The notes: generated by a model not told the origin, from the sequence alone. Positions 7,870-18,102 are shown, counted from the first letter of the stretch. The stretch is 64,000 nt of DNA from Flavobacterium croceum DSM 17960 (GCF_002917885.1 NZ_PQNY01000002.1:124001-188000), one strand, 5' to 3'. Numbers and translations are program-made.

Positions 7870-10323
7870 ATGCCAAACCATAAAATTATTACACTTGACA
7901 ATTTGTCATTAAACGAAATAGATAGCGAAGCCGAACTAATACCCTTAATGACTCCCGAAGATGAGGAAGAAATGACAAAAGAAAAGCTTCCTAAATTGCT
8001 TCCTATTTTGCCATTGCGCAACACGGTTTTATTTCCAGGTGTTGTAATTCCTATTACCGCGGGTAGAGATAAATCTATAAAATTAATTGATAGCGCCAAT
8101 ACTGGAGATAAAATTATTGGTGTTGTGGCACAAAAAGACGAAAGTGTTGAAGATCCATCAATTGCAGATATTCATACTGTTGGTACTGTAGCCAAAATTT
8201 TAAGGGTATTAAAAATGCCCGATGGCAACATTACTGTTATTTTACAAGGTAAAAAGCGATTTGAAATAGATCAAATTGTTTCGGAAGAGCCATTTTTACA
8301 AGCTGCCGTAAAAGAAGTTACAGAAACTAGGCCTCAAAAATCTGATAAAGAATTTGATGAAATTGTAGAGTCTATAAAAGAAAATGCTATTCAAATAATA
8401 AAAGAAAGTCCTAATATTCCTACAGAAGCTACTTTTGCTATCAAAAACATTGAAAGCCAGTCGTTTCTTGTGAATTTTGTTTCGTCGAATATGAATTTGA
8501 ATGTTGATGAAAAACAAAATTTGTTATCTATTAATGATTTAAAAGAACGAGCGCTCGAAACCTTGCGCTTTATGCATATCGAGCTTCAAAAGCTCGAAAT
8601 CAAAAATAATATACAGTCGAAAGTTCGATTTGACTTAGACCAACAACAACGCGAATATTTCTTGCACCAACAAATGAAAACCATTCAAGAAGAATTGGGT
8701 GGCGTTTCAAATGAGCAAGAATTTGAAGAAATGCGCGAAAAAGCAAAGTCAAAAAAGTGGGACGAAAAAGTAAGTAAACATTTTGAAAAAGAATTTTCAA
8801 AATTACAACGCATGAATCCGCAAGCGCCTGATTTTGGCATTCAACGCAATTACTTAGAGTTATTTTTAGATTTACCTTGGAATGAATATTCAAAAGATAA
8901 ATTTGATTTAAAACTTGCTCAAAAAATATTAGATAGAGATCATTTTGGTCTTGACGATGTTAAAAAACGTATTATTGAGCATTTAGCAGTGCTTAAATTG
9001 CGCAACGATATGAAATCGCCAATTATTTGTCTTACAGGGCCTCCGGGTGTTGGTAAAACATCTATTGGTAAGTCTATTGCCGAATCATTAGGAAGAGAAT
9101 ATGTGCGTATATCTCTTGGCGGACTTAGAGATGAAGCCGAAATAAGAGGACATCGCAAAACCTATATAGGTGCTTTACCTGGGCGTATAATTCAAAGTAT
9201 GAAAAAAGCAGGTACTTCAAATCCTGTGTTTGTATTAGACGAAATAGACAAACTCTCTTACAGCCATAATGGCGATCCATCTTCGGCATTATTGGAAGTG
9301 TTAGATCCTGAACAAAATAAAGAGTTTTACGACAACTTTTTAGAAATGGGATACGACTTATCTAAAGTTATGTTTATTGCTACTTCCAACACCATGAGTA
9401 CAATACAACCAGCATTAAAAGACCGTATGGAAGTTATAAAAATGTCTGGTTATACTACCGAAGAAAAGGTTGAAATTGCCAAACAACATCTTATACCCAA
9501 GCAACTGAAAGAACATGGTTTGAAAGCCAAAGATGTTACTATTGGTAAAAAACAAATCGAAAAAATTATAGAAGGTTACACAAGAGAATCTGGAGTTCGT
9601 AATTTAGAACAAAAAATAGCACAAGTAATACGCAGTATTGCAAAATCTGTGGCTATGGAAGAATCGTACAACAACAAACTTACTGATGATGATGTGGTTA
9701 CAATATTGGGTGTACCAAGACTAGAAAGAGATAAAGCCGAAGGAAACGATGTGGCAGGCGTGGTTACTGGTTTAGCTTGGACTGCAGTAGGTGGCGATAT
9801 TTTGTTTATAGAATCATTAATTTCAAAAGGAAAAGGTAGCCTTACACTTACTGGAAACCTAGGTACTGTAATGAAAGAATCGGCTACTATAGCATTAGAA
9901 TATATCAAAGCAAATGCAGAATTGTTTGGTCTAGATCAAGATGTTATTTCAAAATACAACATACACCTTCATGTACCAGAAGGCGCAACTCCAAAAGATG
10001 GGCCAAGTGCGGGTATAGCTATGCTTACCTCCATGATTTCATTATTAAAACAAGAAAAAGTTAAGAAAAATATTGCCATGACAGGCGAAATAACCCTACG
10101 AGGTAAAGTGCTTCCTGTAGGTGGTATCAAAGAAAAAATATTGGCTGCCAAAAGAGCCAATATTAAAGAAATTATTTTGTGTCATGAAAACAAAGCCGAT
10201 ATTGACGAAATAAAATCAGATTATTTAACTGGGCTAACTTTTCATTATGTAAAAGAAATGCACGAGGTTATTGCTTTGGCTCTTAGCGGACAAAAAGTTA
10301 AAAATCCAAAAGAGATATCTTAA
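7870..10323 (+). CDS. lon: ATP-dependent Lon protease
   Basis: The 817-residue cytosolic AAA+ serine protease degrades misfolded and regulatory proteins. The LON substrate-binding domain spans about residues 38-240, followed by a coiled-coil region. The AAA+ module has Walker [10 protein letters not shown] (about 396) and Walker [10 protein letters not shown]. The protease domain carries catalytic Ser713 in KDGPSAG and the lysine of GGIKEK (about 754-756). Start and length are normal for Bacteroidota Lon. The gene is monocistronic: a hairpin terminator follows at 10347. Heat-shock control is known in other bacteria but no such element is clear here. Confidence 0.97.
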   Translation: MPNHKIITLDNLSLNEIDSEAELIPLMTPEDEEEMTKEKLPKLLPILPLRNTVLFPGVVIPITAGRDKSIKLIDSANTGDKIIGVVAQKDESVEDPSIADIHTVGTVAKILRVLKMPDGNITVILQGKKRFEIDQIVSEEPFLQAAVKEVTETRPQKSDKEFDEIVESIKENAIQIIKESPNIPTEATFAIKNIESQSFLVNFVSSNMNLNVDEKQNLLSINDLKERALETLRFMHIELQKLEIKNNIQSKVRFDLDQQQREYFLHQQMKTIQEELGGVSNEQEFEEMREKAKSKKWDEKVSKHFEKEFSKLQRMNPQAPDFGIQRNYLELFLDLPWNEYSKDKFDLKLAQKILDRDHFGLDDVKKRIIEHLAVLKLRNDMKSPIICLTGPPGVGKTSIGKSIAESLGREYVRISLGGLRDEAEIRGHRKTYIGALPGRIIQSMKKAGTSNPVFVLDEIDKLSYSHNGDPSSALLEVLDPEQNKEFYDNFLEMGYDLSKVMFIATSNTMSTIQPALKDRMEVIKMSGYTTEEKVEIAKQHLIPKQLKEHGLKAKDVTIGKKQIEKIIEGYTRESGVRNLEQKIAQVIRSIAKSVAMEESYNNKLTDDDVVTILGVPRLERDKAEGNDVAGVVTGLAWTAVGGDILFIESLISKGKGSLTLTGNLGTVMKESATIALEYIKANAELFGLDQDVISKYNIHLHVPEGATPKDGPSAGIAMLTSMISLLKQEKVKKNIAMTGEITLRGKVLPVGGIKEKILAAKRANIKEIILCHENKADIDEIKSDYLTGLTFHYVKEMHEVIALALSGQKVKNPKEIS

Positions 10324-10346
10324 AAAATACTCCACTACATTTTTAT

Positions 10347-10379
10347 AGGCGTGAAAATAAACTCACGCCTTTATTTTTT
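10347..10379 (+). terminator. Rho-independent terminator after lon
   Basis: An 8-bp stem AGGCGTGA / TCACGCCT with an 8-base loop is followed by a T-rich tract. Confidence 0.8.
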
Positions 10380-10405
10380 GCTTACTACTAAAAATAATAT
10401 CTTCG
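10377..10405 (+). promoter_or_regulatory. Putative porQ promoter
   Basis: TTTG (10377-10380), 17 bases, then TATCTTCG (10398-10405), one mismatch from TAnnTTTG, 34 bases before the porQ ATG. The spacing fits the Bacteroidota housekeeping promoter. It overlaps the T-tract of the lon terminator. Confidence 0.45.
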
Positions 10406-10439
10406 CATCTGCGTTATCATAGTTGTACCAAACCTAATT

Positions 10440-11468
10440 ATGTATATTTTAAAAAAGATTATTCTTTTATTCCTTTTTACGCTTTATACACAAGCCCAAA
10501 TTGGGGGGAAATCAGTGTACCAATTTCTCAATATGGCAACTTCTCCTCGTCAAGCTGCTTTGGGTGGTAAAGTAATTACGATTTTTGATAGCGATGTAAA
10601 TCAAGTACATTTTAACCCAGCTACCATAAATCCAGAAATGGATAATAAACTTGCTGTTAATTATGGTAATTATTATGGCGGTGTAACTTATGGTACAGCT
10701 TCGTATGCATATACTTACGACCGTCATGTGCAAACATTTAATTTGGGTGTAAATTATGTAAACTACGGTAAATTTGACGGTTATGACGAAATAGGAACTC
10801 CCACTCAAAGTTTTACAGGTAGTGATACCTCATTATCGTTGGGCTACGCCTACAATGTACCTTTTACTACATTATATTTTGGATCGAATGCCAAACTTAT
10901 TTCTTCCAACTTAGAAAATTATAGTTCTTTTGGAGCTGCATTAGATGTAGGAGTTTTATTTATTGATGAAAAAAACGATGTGAATTGGGCTTTATCATTA
11001 AGAAATATGGGTACTCAAATAACTACGTATGCTGGAACACAAGAAAAATTACCTTTTGAAATAATACTAGGCGTTTCTCAACAAGTAGAAAATGTACCCC
11101 TAAGGTGGCATCTTACTTTAGAAAATTTGCAACAATGGAAACTCGGGTTTTCCAATCCAAATAGAGCAGTAAGCAGTATCGATGGCAGTAAAACAGAAGA
11201 AAAAGTATCTTTTTTTAACAATGCCTTACGCCATGTTATTTTTGGGGCAGAACTTTTTCCAACAAAAGGATTTAATTTTAGACTTGGCTATAATTTTAGA
11301 AGAGCTGAAGAATTAAGAATAGTAGACAAACGTAATTTTTCTGGAATTTCTGTTGGTTTCGGATTAAAAATGGGCAAACTTAAGTTCAATTATTCTTATT
11401 CCAGATATACTTTGGCAGCCAATACAAGTCTTTTTGGATTAACCCTAGATTTTGCAGACGAATATTAA
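10440..11468 (+). CDS. porQ: Type IX secretion system protein PorQ
   Basis: The 342-residue protein has a signal peptide (LLFLFTLYTQAQ) and a predicted outer-membrane beta barrel. The opening GGKSVYQFLNMATSPRQAALGG and the following VNQVHFNPATINP segment are characteristic of PorQ (PorV/FadL-like). PorQ takes part in the type IX secretion machinery that exports and anchors surface proteins. Position directly upstream of cmk, 12 bases apart, is a familiar Flavobacteriia arrangement. No other core type IX gene is in the window, but two cargo proteins (13725 and 16901) are. Confidence 0.88.
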   Translation: MYILKKIILLFLFTLYTQAQIGGKSVYQFLNMATSPRQAALGGKVITIFDSDVNQVHFNPATINPEMDNKLAVNYGNYYGGVTYGTASYAYTYDRHVQTFNLGVNYVNYGKFDGYDEIGTPTQSFTGSDTSLSLGYAYNVPFTTLYFGSNAKLISSNLENYSSFGAALDVGVLFIDEKNDVNWALSLRNMGTQITTYAGTQEKLPFEIILGVSQQVENVPLRWHLTLENLQQWKLGFSNPNRAVSSIDGSKTEEKVSFFNNALRHVIFGAELFPTKGFNFRLGYNFRRAEELRIVDKRNFSGISVGFGLKMGKLKFNYSYSRYTLAANTSLFGLTLDFADEY

Positions 11469-11480
11469 AATAAAACTATT

Positions 11481-12173
11481 TTGAAAAAAATTACAATAGC
11501 CATAGATGGTTTTTCTTCTACAGGAAAAAGTACACTTGCCAAACAATTGGCTAAAGAATTAGGATACATTTATGTAGATACAGGCGCAATGTATAGAGCT
11601 GTAGCTTACTTTGCTTTACAAAACGGAATTATATCTTCTACAAGCTTTGATAAAGCAAAATTAATAGACCACTTACCCGAAATATCGCTAAAATTTATTT
11701 ACAATCCTGCCTTAGAATTTGCAGAAATATATTTGAATGGTAATAACATTGAGAAAGAAATAAGAACTATAGAAGTTTCATCGTATGTAAGTAAAATAGC
11801 CGAAATATCTCAAGTAAGAGCCAAACTTGTGCAACAACAACAAGTTATGGGAAAAGATAAAGGCATTGTTATGGATGGTAGAGATATTGGTAGTGTTGTT
11901 TTTCCAAATGCTGAACTTAAAATATTTATGACTGCAAGTGCAGAAGTAAGGGCTAAAAGACGCTTTGATGAACTTATCGCAAAAGGAGAACTTGTTACCT
12001 ATGAAGAAGTATTAAAAAATGTTCAAGAACGCGATTATATAGATACACACCGAGCCGATTCGCCTTTATTAAAAGTACCCGAAGCTATAGAAATAGATAA
12101 CTCTAAATTATCCAAAGAAGAACAATTTTCTTTGGTGCTTTCTTTGGTTGAAAAAGCAACGAAATCGTTGTAA
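11481..12173 (+). CDS. cmk: (d)CMP kinase
   Basis: Cytidylate kinase phosphorylates CMP/dCMP with ATP in nucleotide salvage. The 230-residue protein shows the P-loop IDGFSSTGKST at the N-terminus, the YVDTGAMYRA motif, VMDGRDIGSVVFP and the RAKRRFDE lid, all expected. The start is TTG at 11481, the only sensible start ahead of the P-loop, 12 bases after porQ; the two are probably one transcript. Confidence 0.95.
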   Translation: MKKITIAIDGFSSTGKSTLAKQLAKELGYIYVDTGAMYRAVAYFALQNGIISSTSFDKAKLIDHLPEISLKFIYNPALEFAEIYLNGNNIEKEIRTIEVSSYVSKIAEISQVRAKLVQQQQVMGKDKGIVMDGRDIGSVVFPNAELKIFMTASAEVRAKRRFDELIAKGELVTYEEVLKNVQERDYIDTHRADSPLLKVPEAIEIDNSKLSKEEQFSLVLSLVEKATKSL

Positions 12174-12236
12174 TTTTTTGCAAGTATACTTTTAAAGTAG
12201 TAGATTTACAATTCGAATTTTATACAAATACTTATC

Positions 12237-13481
12237 ATGAATATTAAAAACAAACTCACCTTAATGAGTTTTCTGCAATTTTTTGTTTGGGGTGCATGGC
12301 TTATTACTATTGGAACATATTGTATGAATGCAAAAGGCTGGACAGGCGCTCAATTTGGAGCTATCTTTTCTACTTTAGGTCTTTCTTCTTTATTTATGCC
12401 TGCAATTACAGGTATTATTGCTGATAAATGGTTGAATGCCGAAAAATTATACGGATTACTACATATTTTTTATGGTTTAATACTCCTTTATGTACCTCAA
12501 GTAAACAACCCAGATACTTTATACTATGTTATTTTTGGCGCGATGATTTGCTATATGCCTACAATTTCATTATCCAACTCTATAGCATATACCATTTTAA
12601 AAAATAATAATTATGATGTAGTTAAGGTATTCCCTCCTATTCGAGTTTGGGGAACTATTGGTTTTATAGTAGCCATGTGGATTACAAATTTTAGTCATAG
12701 CAATGTAAATGCTAATCAATTTTATATTGCGGCAATCGCTGCATTTATACTTGGGGTCTATTCATTTAGCTTACCAAAATGCCCACCGCAAAAATCTATT
12801 TCAAAAGATGCTTCTCTTTTAGAGCAATTAGGTTTAACAGCTTTTAAGTTGTTTAACAATTACAAAATTGCTATCTTTTTAATCTTTTCAATGTTTTTAG
12901 GCGCAGCCCTACAACTTACAAATATGTACGGAGATGCTTATTTAATGAACATTGCTAGCAAAGGCTCATTTGTAGAAAAAAACTCTACATTAATTATGTC
13001 TATTTCTCAAATTTCTGAGACATTATTTATTGTTACTATTCCGTTTTTTCTAAAAAAATATGGCATCAAAAAAGTAATGCTTATTTCTATGTTAGCTTGG
13101 GTATTGCGTTTTGGATTTTTCTCTTTTGGAGCCTCAGAAGGATTAGGACTTATATTGGTATTATTTTCAAATATAGTTTATGGTATGGCTTTTGACTTTT
13201 TCAATATATCTGGCTCTTTATTTGTTGAAACCACAACAGAATCAAAAATACGATCAAGTGCGCAAGGTTTATTTATGATGATGACCAATGGATTTGGAGC
13301 CTATCTAGGAAGTAAAGTTAGCGGGTACGTTATTGATACGTATTATACTCATGAAAACACCAAAGACTGGCACGGAATATGGTTTGCTTTTGCTGTATAT
13401 GCATTAATAATTGCCATTTTATTCTCAATATTCTTCAAGCATAAACACAACCCGCAAGAAGTAGCAGAAATTTCTCATTAG
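12237..13481 (+). CDS. MFS nucleoside permease (NHS family, NupG-like)
   Basis: The 414-residue inner-membrane protein has about 12 hydrophobic helices and the N-terminal FLQFFVWGAWLITIGTYC motif seen in nucleoside:H+ symporters (NupG/XapB). The conserved PPIRVWGTIGFI segment near residue 140 is also typical. It probably imports nucleosides; proximity to cmk (63 bases downstream) is consistent with pyrimidine salvage. Specificity cannot be read from sequence. Confidence 0.88.
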   Translation: MNIKNKLTLMSFLQFFVWGAWLITIGTYCMNAKGWTGAQFGAIFSTLGLSSLFMPAITGIIADKWLNAEKLYGLLHIFYGLILLYVPQVNNPDTLYYVIFGAMICYMPTISLSNSIAYTILKNNNYDVVKVFPPIRVWGTIGFIVAMWITNFSHSNVNANQFYIAAIAAFILGVYSFSLPKCPPQKSISKDASLLEQLGLTAFKLFNNYKIAIFLIFSMFLGAALQLTNMYGDAYLMNIASKGSFVEKNSTLIMSISQISETLFIVTIPFFLKKYGIKKVMLISMLAWVLRFGFFSFGASEGLGLILVLFSNIVYGMAFDFFNISGSLFVETTTESKIRSSAQGLFMMMTNGFGAYLGSKVSGYVIDTYYTHENTKDWHGIWFAFAVYALIIAILFSIFFKHKHNPQEVAEISH

Positions 13482-13523
13482 TAGAAAGCAAATTCTTACA
13501 TATTTACATTTTAACAAAATTTT

Positions 13524-13569
13524 AACACTTGAGTTGGTATTTTTTATATTGGCTCAAGTGTTTATTTTT
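13524..13569 (+). terminator. Terminator after nucleoside permease
   Basis: A 10-bp stem AACACTTGAG / CTCAAGTGTT with a 19-base loop is followed by TATTTTTTC. The loop is longer than usual. Confidence 0.65.
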
Positions 13570-13696
13570 TCGACAAAATGCATAAAATTCAAAATCAAAT
13601 TTTCAAGATTACATTTTATCGAATTTATAGGTACTTTATCTATTTTATTTGAATTTTCGTAAAACACTAAAAACTAGACAAATACTATTGTTTTGC

Positions 13697-13704
13697 TAAG
13701 TTTG
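13697..13704 (+). promoter_or_regulatory. -7 promoter box for LRR protein
   Basis: TAAGTTTG matches TAnnTTTG exactly and lies 20 bases before the ATG at 13725. No clear upstream TTG partner was found. Confidence 0.45.
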
Positions 13705-13724
13705 TATCAGAATTACAGCAAAAC

Positions 13725-14837
13725 ATGAGAAAATATATTATCACGACTTTATTTATTACTATTGGCTTTATAGCAAAAGCACAAGAATATACATTTACAA
13801 ACAATACATTGGTAAACGTTTTACTAAGTAGTGATACATCAAATGATATTGCACACGATGCGCAAGGAAATGCTATAAAAATTGATAGTAATAGTAATGG
13901 TAGAATCTCTGTAGCAGAAGCAAATAATGTATATGACTTGAATCTGAATCAACAAAATCTTACTTCAATTGAAGGTGTTGAATGTTTTCCAAATTTAGTA
14001 AGTGTTGATGTAAGCGAAAATGCTCTTACAAATATTAATATTTTAAATCAATTAACAAATTTAGAGGTAATTGCTTGTAATAATAATGCAATTACTTCGA
14101 TCAATTTTACCAATTTATCACAACTTAGTTTATTATATTGCTACAACAATCAAATCACGACTTTAGAACTGTCTAATGCAACAAACCTAAACCACTTAGA
14201 TTGTAGTTATAATTTACTAACTACTTTAAATGTTACCAATGCAAACTACCTAACCATATTAGATTGTAGCCATAATAATTTAACATCTTTAAACTTACAT
14301 ACGTTTAGTAACTTAAACAAACTATATTGTAACACAAATTCACTTTCAACTCTTGATGTTTCTTCACTATCAAATTTAACAACTTGTATAGCACATAGTA
14401 ACAACCTAAGTTCTTTGTATTTAAAAAATGGTGTAGATTATTCATTATTAAATAGCCAAGGTTACAATTTTAAAGAAAACCCAAACATAAGCTACATTTG
14501 CGCAGACACATCAAAAATAGATGATTTAGCCTTGTATTTTAACATTCCTACATCTTATATAACTTCTAGTTGTGGTAATACAAATACAACTACCAATAGA
14601 AATAGTAATACAAATATGCTCGTGTTTCCAAACCCAACAAAAGGAGAATTAAATTTGGAAATTCCAGCTAATGAAAATATTGAAAAAATTACTATTTACA
14701 ACCTTGCAGGACAACCTATTTACACAACTTACCAAGCTACAAATACTTTAAACATATCAAATATAAATGAAGGGATATACTTTGTAGAAGCAACCACAAA
14801 TAGTAATAAGTATAACAAACAAGTTATTAAAAAATAA
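13725..14837 (+). CDS. Leucine-rich-repeat surface protein with type IX sorting domain
   Basis: The 370-residue protein has a signal peptide (FITIGFIAKAQ). An acidic SDTSNDIAHD...DSNSNGRIS stretch looks calcium-binding. About eight leucine-rich repeats of roughly 21 residues follow (about 70-235; motifs such as LDCSYNLLTTLNVTN and LDCSHNNLTSLN). The C-terminal type A sorting domain (about 295-370) reads VFPNPTKGELNLEIP ... IYNLAGQPIY ... GIYFVEATT. Type IX machinery would export it and remove the C-terminal domain. LRRs usually bind proteins; the ligand is unknown. It has its own -7 box and a strong terminator, so it is probably monocistronic. Confidence 0.88.
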   Translation: MRKYIITTLFITIGFIAKAQEYTFTNNTLVNVLLSSDTSNDIAHDAQGNAIKIDSNSNGRISVAEANNVYDLNLNQQNLTSIEGVECFPNLVSVDVSENALTNINILNQLTNLEVIACNNNAITSINFTNLSQLSLLYCYNNQITTLELSNATNLNHLDCSYNLLTTLNVTNANYLTILDCSHNNLTSLNLHTFSNLNKLYCNTNSLSTLDVSSLSNLTTCIAHSNNLSSLYLKNGVDYSLLNSQGYNFKENPNISYICADTSKIDDLALYFNIPTSYITSSCGNTNTTTNRNSNTNMLVFPNPTKGELNLEIPANENIEKITIYNLAGQPIYTTYQATNTLNISNINEGIYFVEATTNSNKYNKQVIKK

Positions 14838-14858
14838 TATTTCACCAACTATTTTGAG

Positions 14859-14885
14859 AAGCCTTAGATTTTTTCTAAGGCTTTT
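14859..14885 (+). terminator. Terminator after LRR protein
   Basis: A perfect 10-bp stem AAGCCTTAGA / TCTAAGGCTT with a 5-base loop is followed by TTTTCT. Confidence 0.85.
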
Positions 14886-14909
14886 CTGTTTAAAAATCAG
14901 CAAAAAACA

Positions 14910-14939
14910 TTGCAATTTAAAATTAAAGATGTAATTTTG
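14910..14939 (+). promoter_or_regulatory. rpsA promoter
   Basis: TTG (14910-14912), 19 bases, then TAATTTTG (14932-14939): an exact TAnnTTTG box with correct spacing to its -33 element. It implies a leader of about 110 bases before rpsA. Confidence 0.7.
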
Positions 14940-14955
14940 CACACCTTTTGGCGAA

Positions 14956-15040
14956 TATGGGTTTCCTCTAGGTATCAATTATTTAAGTAAAACAACTTCT
15001 GAATTTTTTTCGATAATAAACCCAGACAATTCAGAATACA
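14956..15040 (+). promoter_or_regulatory. Structured rpsA leader, possible autoregulatory element
   Basis: The untranslated leader contains a 9-bp stem, TTCTGAATT (14997-15005) with AATTCAGAA (15028-15036). The 22-base loop holds AAACCC (15018-15023), able to pair with GGGTTT (14959-14964) upstream and so form a pseudoknot. Ribosomal-protein leaders that bind their own product are known in many bacteria. I cannot match this one to a named family. Confidence 0.4.
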
Positions 15041-15057
15041 AATTTAATACAATCAGC

Positions 15058-16818
15058 ATGGCTGAATTAAACAAAGAACAACAGGATTTTTTAAATGGTT
15101 TTAACTGGCACAACTATGCAGAAGGAATTGATGCTGTTGATGAAAAAAACTTACAAGAATTTGAAGATTTAGTAGCAAAAACTTTCATCTCTACAGACAA
15201 TGAAGAAGTTGTAGAAGGTGTAGTTGTAAGAATTACAGATAGAGACGCTATCGTTGATATCAATGCTAAATCAGAAGGTGTTATTTCGTTAAACGAATTT
15301 CGTTATAACCCACATTTAAAAGTAGGAGATAAAGTTGAAGTTTTAATCGACGTTCGCGAAGATAGAACAGGTCAATTGGTATTATCTCACAAAAAAGCAA
15401 GAACTATCAAATCTTGGGATAGAGTTATTGCTGCTCACGAAAGTGGCGAAATCGTTAATGGTTTTGTTAAATGTAGAACAAAAGGTGGTATGATTGTAGA
15501 TGTTTTTGGCATTGAAGCATTCTTACCTGGTTCTCAAATTGATGTAAAACCAATTCGCGATTACGATGTTTATGTAAACAAAATGATGGAATTTAAAGTG
15601 GTAAAAATTAACCACGAATTTAAAAACGTTGTTGTTTCTCATAAAGCACTTATCGAAGCTGACATCGAAGTTCAGAAAAAAGAAATCATCGGTCAATTAG
15701 AAAAAGGACAAGTATTAGAAGGTGTTGTTAAAAACATTACTTCTTATGGTGTGTTTATCGATTTAGGTGGTGTTGATGGATTAATCCATATTACAGATCT
15801 TTCTTGGTCTAGAATTAACCACCCTAGCGAAGTATTGGAATTAGACCAAAAATTAAATGTTGTAATCCTTGATTTTGATGATGAAAAAACAAGAATTCAA
15901 CTTGGTTTAAAACAATTAAACGCTCATCCTTGGGATGCCCTTTCTGCTGATTTGAAAGTAGGTGACAAAGTAAAAGGTAAAGTAGTTGTACTTGCTGATT
16001 ACGGTGCATTTATTGAAGTTGCAGAAGGTGTTGAAGGCTTAATACACGTTTCTGAAATGTCTTGGTCTACACACTTAAGAAGTGCTCAAGATTTTATGAA
16101 AATTGGAGACGAAGTAGAAGCTGTTGTTTTAACACTTGATAGAGACGAAAGAAAAATGTCTTTAGGTATTAAACAACTTACTCAAGATCCTTGGACAGAC
16201 ATCACTTCTAAATATCCTGTAGGATCTACACATACTGGAATTGTAAGAAACTTTACAAACTTTGGTATATTTGTAGAACTTGAAGAAGGAATTGATGGTT
16301 TAGTATATATCTCTGACTTATCTTGGACTAAAAAAATCAAACATCCATCAGAATTTGTAAACATTGGAGACAAATTGGAAGTTGTAGTATTAGAACTTGA
16401 TGTAGATGGAAGAAAACTTTCTCTTGGACACAAACAAACTACAGAAAACCCTTGGGATAAACACGAAGCTGCTTATGCTGTTGGAACTGTTCATAACGGT
16501 TCTATAACAGAATTAGTAGACAAAGGTGCTACTGTAGACTTTGGAGATGATGTTGTTGCTTTTGTACCAGCACGTCATTTGGAAAAAGAAGATGGTAAAA
16601 AACTTAAAAAAGGAGATGCTGCTGAATTCAAAGTAATTGAATTTAATAAAGAATTCAAAAGAGTAGTTGCTTCTCACACTGCTATCTTTAGAGAAGAAGA
16701 AGCTAAAGCAGTAAAGCAAGCTGAAGCTGTTGCAAGTTCTTCAAACGTTGAAAAATCAACTTTAGGTGATATCGATGCATTAGCAGAATTGAAAGCCAAA
16801 ATGGAAAAAGGAGAATAA
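15058..16818 (+). CDS. rpsA: 30S ribosomal protein S1
   Basis: The 586-residue protein carries six S1 (OB-fold) RNA-binding domains at about residues 52-115, 125-190, 213-280, 300-368, 388-455 and 475-545; domains 3-5 show the classic YGxFI(D/E)L...GLIHIxDLSW pattern. S1 helps mRNA bind the 30S subunit. In Bacteroidota, which rarely use Shine-Dalgarno pairing, it is thought to be especially important. The gene has its own promoter, a structured leader and a strong terminator, so it is monocistronic. Confidence 0.96.
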   Translation: MAELNKEQQDFLNGFNWHNYAEGIDAVDEKNLQEFEDLVAKTFISTDNEEVVEGVVVRITDRDAIVDINAKSEGVISLNEFRYNPHLKVGDKVEVLIDVREDRTGQLVLSHKKARTIKSWDRVIAAHESGEIVNGFVKCRTKGGMIVDVFGIEAFLPGSQIDVKPIRDYDVYVNKMMEFKVVKINHEFKNVVVSHKALIEADIEVQKKEIIGQLEKGQVLEGVVKNITSYGVFIDLGGVDGLIHITDLSWSRINHPSEVLELDQKLNVVILDFDDEKTRIQLGLKQLNAHPWDALSADLKVGDKVKGKVVVLADYGAFIEVAEGVEGLIHVSEMSWSTHLRSAQDFMKIGDEVEAVVLTLDRDERKMSLGIKQLTQDPWTDITSKYPVGSTHTGIVRNFTNFGIFVELEEGIDGLVYISDLSWTKKIKHPSEFVNIGDKLEVVVLELDVDGRKLSLGHKQTTENPWDKHEAAYAVGTVHNGSITELVDKGATVDFGDDVVAFVPARHLEKEDGKKLKKGDAAEFKVIEFNKEFKRVVASHTAIFREEEAKAVKQAEAVASSSNVEKSTLGDIDALAELKAKMEKGE

Positions 16819-16845
16819 TTTTAATATTATATTTCTTTAATACAA

Positions 16846-16880
16846 AAACCCCTGTTTTAAAAAAACAGGGGTTTATTTTT
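16846..16880 (+). terminator. Terminator after rpsA
   Basis: A 12-bp stem AAACCCCTGTTT / AAACAGGGGTTT with a 5-base loop is followed by ATTTTTT. It may also serve the convergent M28 peptidase gene ending at 16901. Confidence 0.9.
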
Positions 16881-16900
16881 TAAAACTATTTTGTAAAACT

Positions 16901-18076
16901 TTATTCTTTAATGATTTTTTTTGACCCTAATAACTCCCCTTTTTCGTTATAAATACTCAAAAGATATAAACCCACAGGCAAATTTTCAACAGATACTAGA
17001 GCTTGGTTTAGCTTTTGAAGCGTAACTACATTACCCATAATATCTACTATTGTAATTGTAGCGTTTGAAAATAAACTAGCATCAGAATAATTAACTTTTA
17101 AAAAGTCTTTCACTGGATTGTTCTCAAGGGTAAATAAATCTTCTTTTGATTTAGAATCTATAGACAATGTAGTCGATGCCTTAGCAAAATGCAATGTAGC
17201 ACCAATAGCGGCTTTGGCTACATTAAAATTATAAACAGGATCCATATTGATTAATAAATCTGTAGCAGTATGCTTGTGTGTGGTTTCATTAGTTTCAAAA
17301 AAACCTGTAATAATTTCGTTATTGGCTTGAAATGGCATATAATCTGAAGAATATGCGTAGGATAAAACAGGTGTTAAAGGCGAGTATAAAGATACACAGT
17401 TCATAAGTTCATTGGTAAATGTTGCAGATTGTGCATTATTTGTTGAAGGTGTATTGTTGGTATCTTTTTCGCAAGTAATTTGGTTGTTTGTAATACCTGC
17501 AACTCCCCCTACTTCATCTAAATTAAACACAATACGAATATTCATTTTTGGAGAGGTTCCGTTTACTATTTGGCTCACAAAATTTTGACTCCCGTAGAGT
17601 CCGTCTTCTTCTCCACTAAAATTAATAAATTTTATAGAATATTCTGTTGGTACACTTTGAAGTAATCGAGCTACTTCTAAAATAGAAACCACTCCGCTAC
17701 CATTATCATTTGTACCAGTACCTCCTGTAGAATCATAATGCCCGCAAACAATTACATAAATGTTTGGATACAAAGTGCCTGTTTTGGTAACTATTAAATT
17801 TTTACAAGTATATCCAGAATAAGTATATGATTGCTCTTCTATTTGTGAAGTAGTATATCCAAAACTTATATATTTATTTTTAAGCCAATCGAGTGTATTT
17901 TGTAACGCCGTTGTTCCTTTTCGTTTTAACCCTAAACTTTCAAAAGTGGTCAAATTATTAGTAATATTTTGTTGTGAACACTGATTTACAATAGCACCAT
18001 ATACTGCTTGATATACTTGTGCTTGTGTAATTTCTGTAATAAACAATAATAAAACAAATACAACTATTCTTTTCAT
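16901..18076 (-). CDS. Secreted M28-family zinc aminopeptidase with type IX sorting domain
   Basis: The 391-residue protein has a signal peptide (VFVLLLFITEITQAQ), an M28 metallopeptidase core and a type A C-terminal sorting domain (about 320-391, ENNPVKDFLKVN ... VGLYLLSI ... SKKIIKE). Zinc ligands appear in order: CGHYDS (His), GTNDNGSG (Asp), SGEEDG (catalytic Glu and Glu ligand), NLDEVGG (Asp) and a late THKHTATD (His). It probably removes N-terminal residues from peptides outside the cell or on the surface. A -7 box lies 19 bases before the start. Confidence 0.92.
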   Translation of the reverse strand: MKRIVVFVLLLFITEITQAQVYQAVYGAIVNQCSQQNITNNLTTFESLGLKRKGTTALQNTLDWLKNKYISFGYTTSQIEEQSYTYSGYTCKNLIVTKTGTLYPNIYVIVCGHYDSTGGTGTNDNGSGVVSILEVARLLQSVPTEYSIKFINFSGEEDGLYGSQNFVSQIVNGTSPKMNIRIVFNLDEVGGVAGITNNQITCEKDTNNTPSTNNAQSATFTNELMNCVSLYSPLTPVLSYAYSSDYMPFQANNEIITGFFETNETTHKHTATDLLINMDPVYNFNVAKAAIGATLHFAKASTTLSIDSKSKEDLFTLENNPVKDFLKVNYSDASLFSNATITIVDIMGNVVTLQKLNQALVSVENLPVGLYLLSIYNEKGELLGSKKIIKE

Positions 18077-18094
18077 TTAATTAACTATTTTAAA

Positions 18095-18102
18095 CAAAAG
18101 TA
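18095..18102 (-). promoter_or_regulatory. -7 promoter box for M28 peptidase
   Basis: The minus strand reads TACTTTTG, an exact TAnnTTTG match, 18 bases before the ATG. No convincing -33 element is visible. Confidence 0.45.

Noticed and set aside
8940..9908. Open frames on the minus strand inside lon
   Set aside because: They are antisense shadows of a strongly conserved gene, with no family match or start signal.
13900..14420. DNA tandem repeat in the LRR gene
   Set aside because: The repetition is at protein level with diverged codons; it is an ordinary leucine-rich repeat gene.
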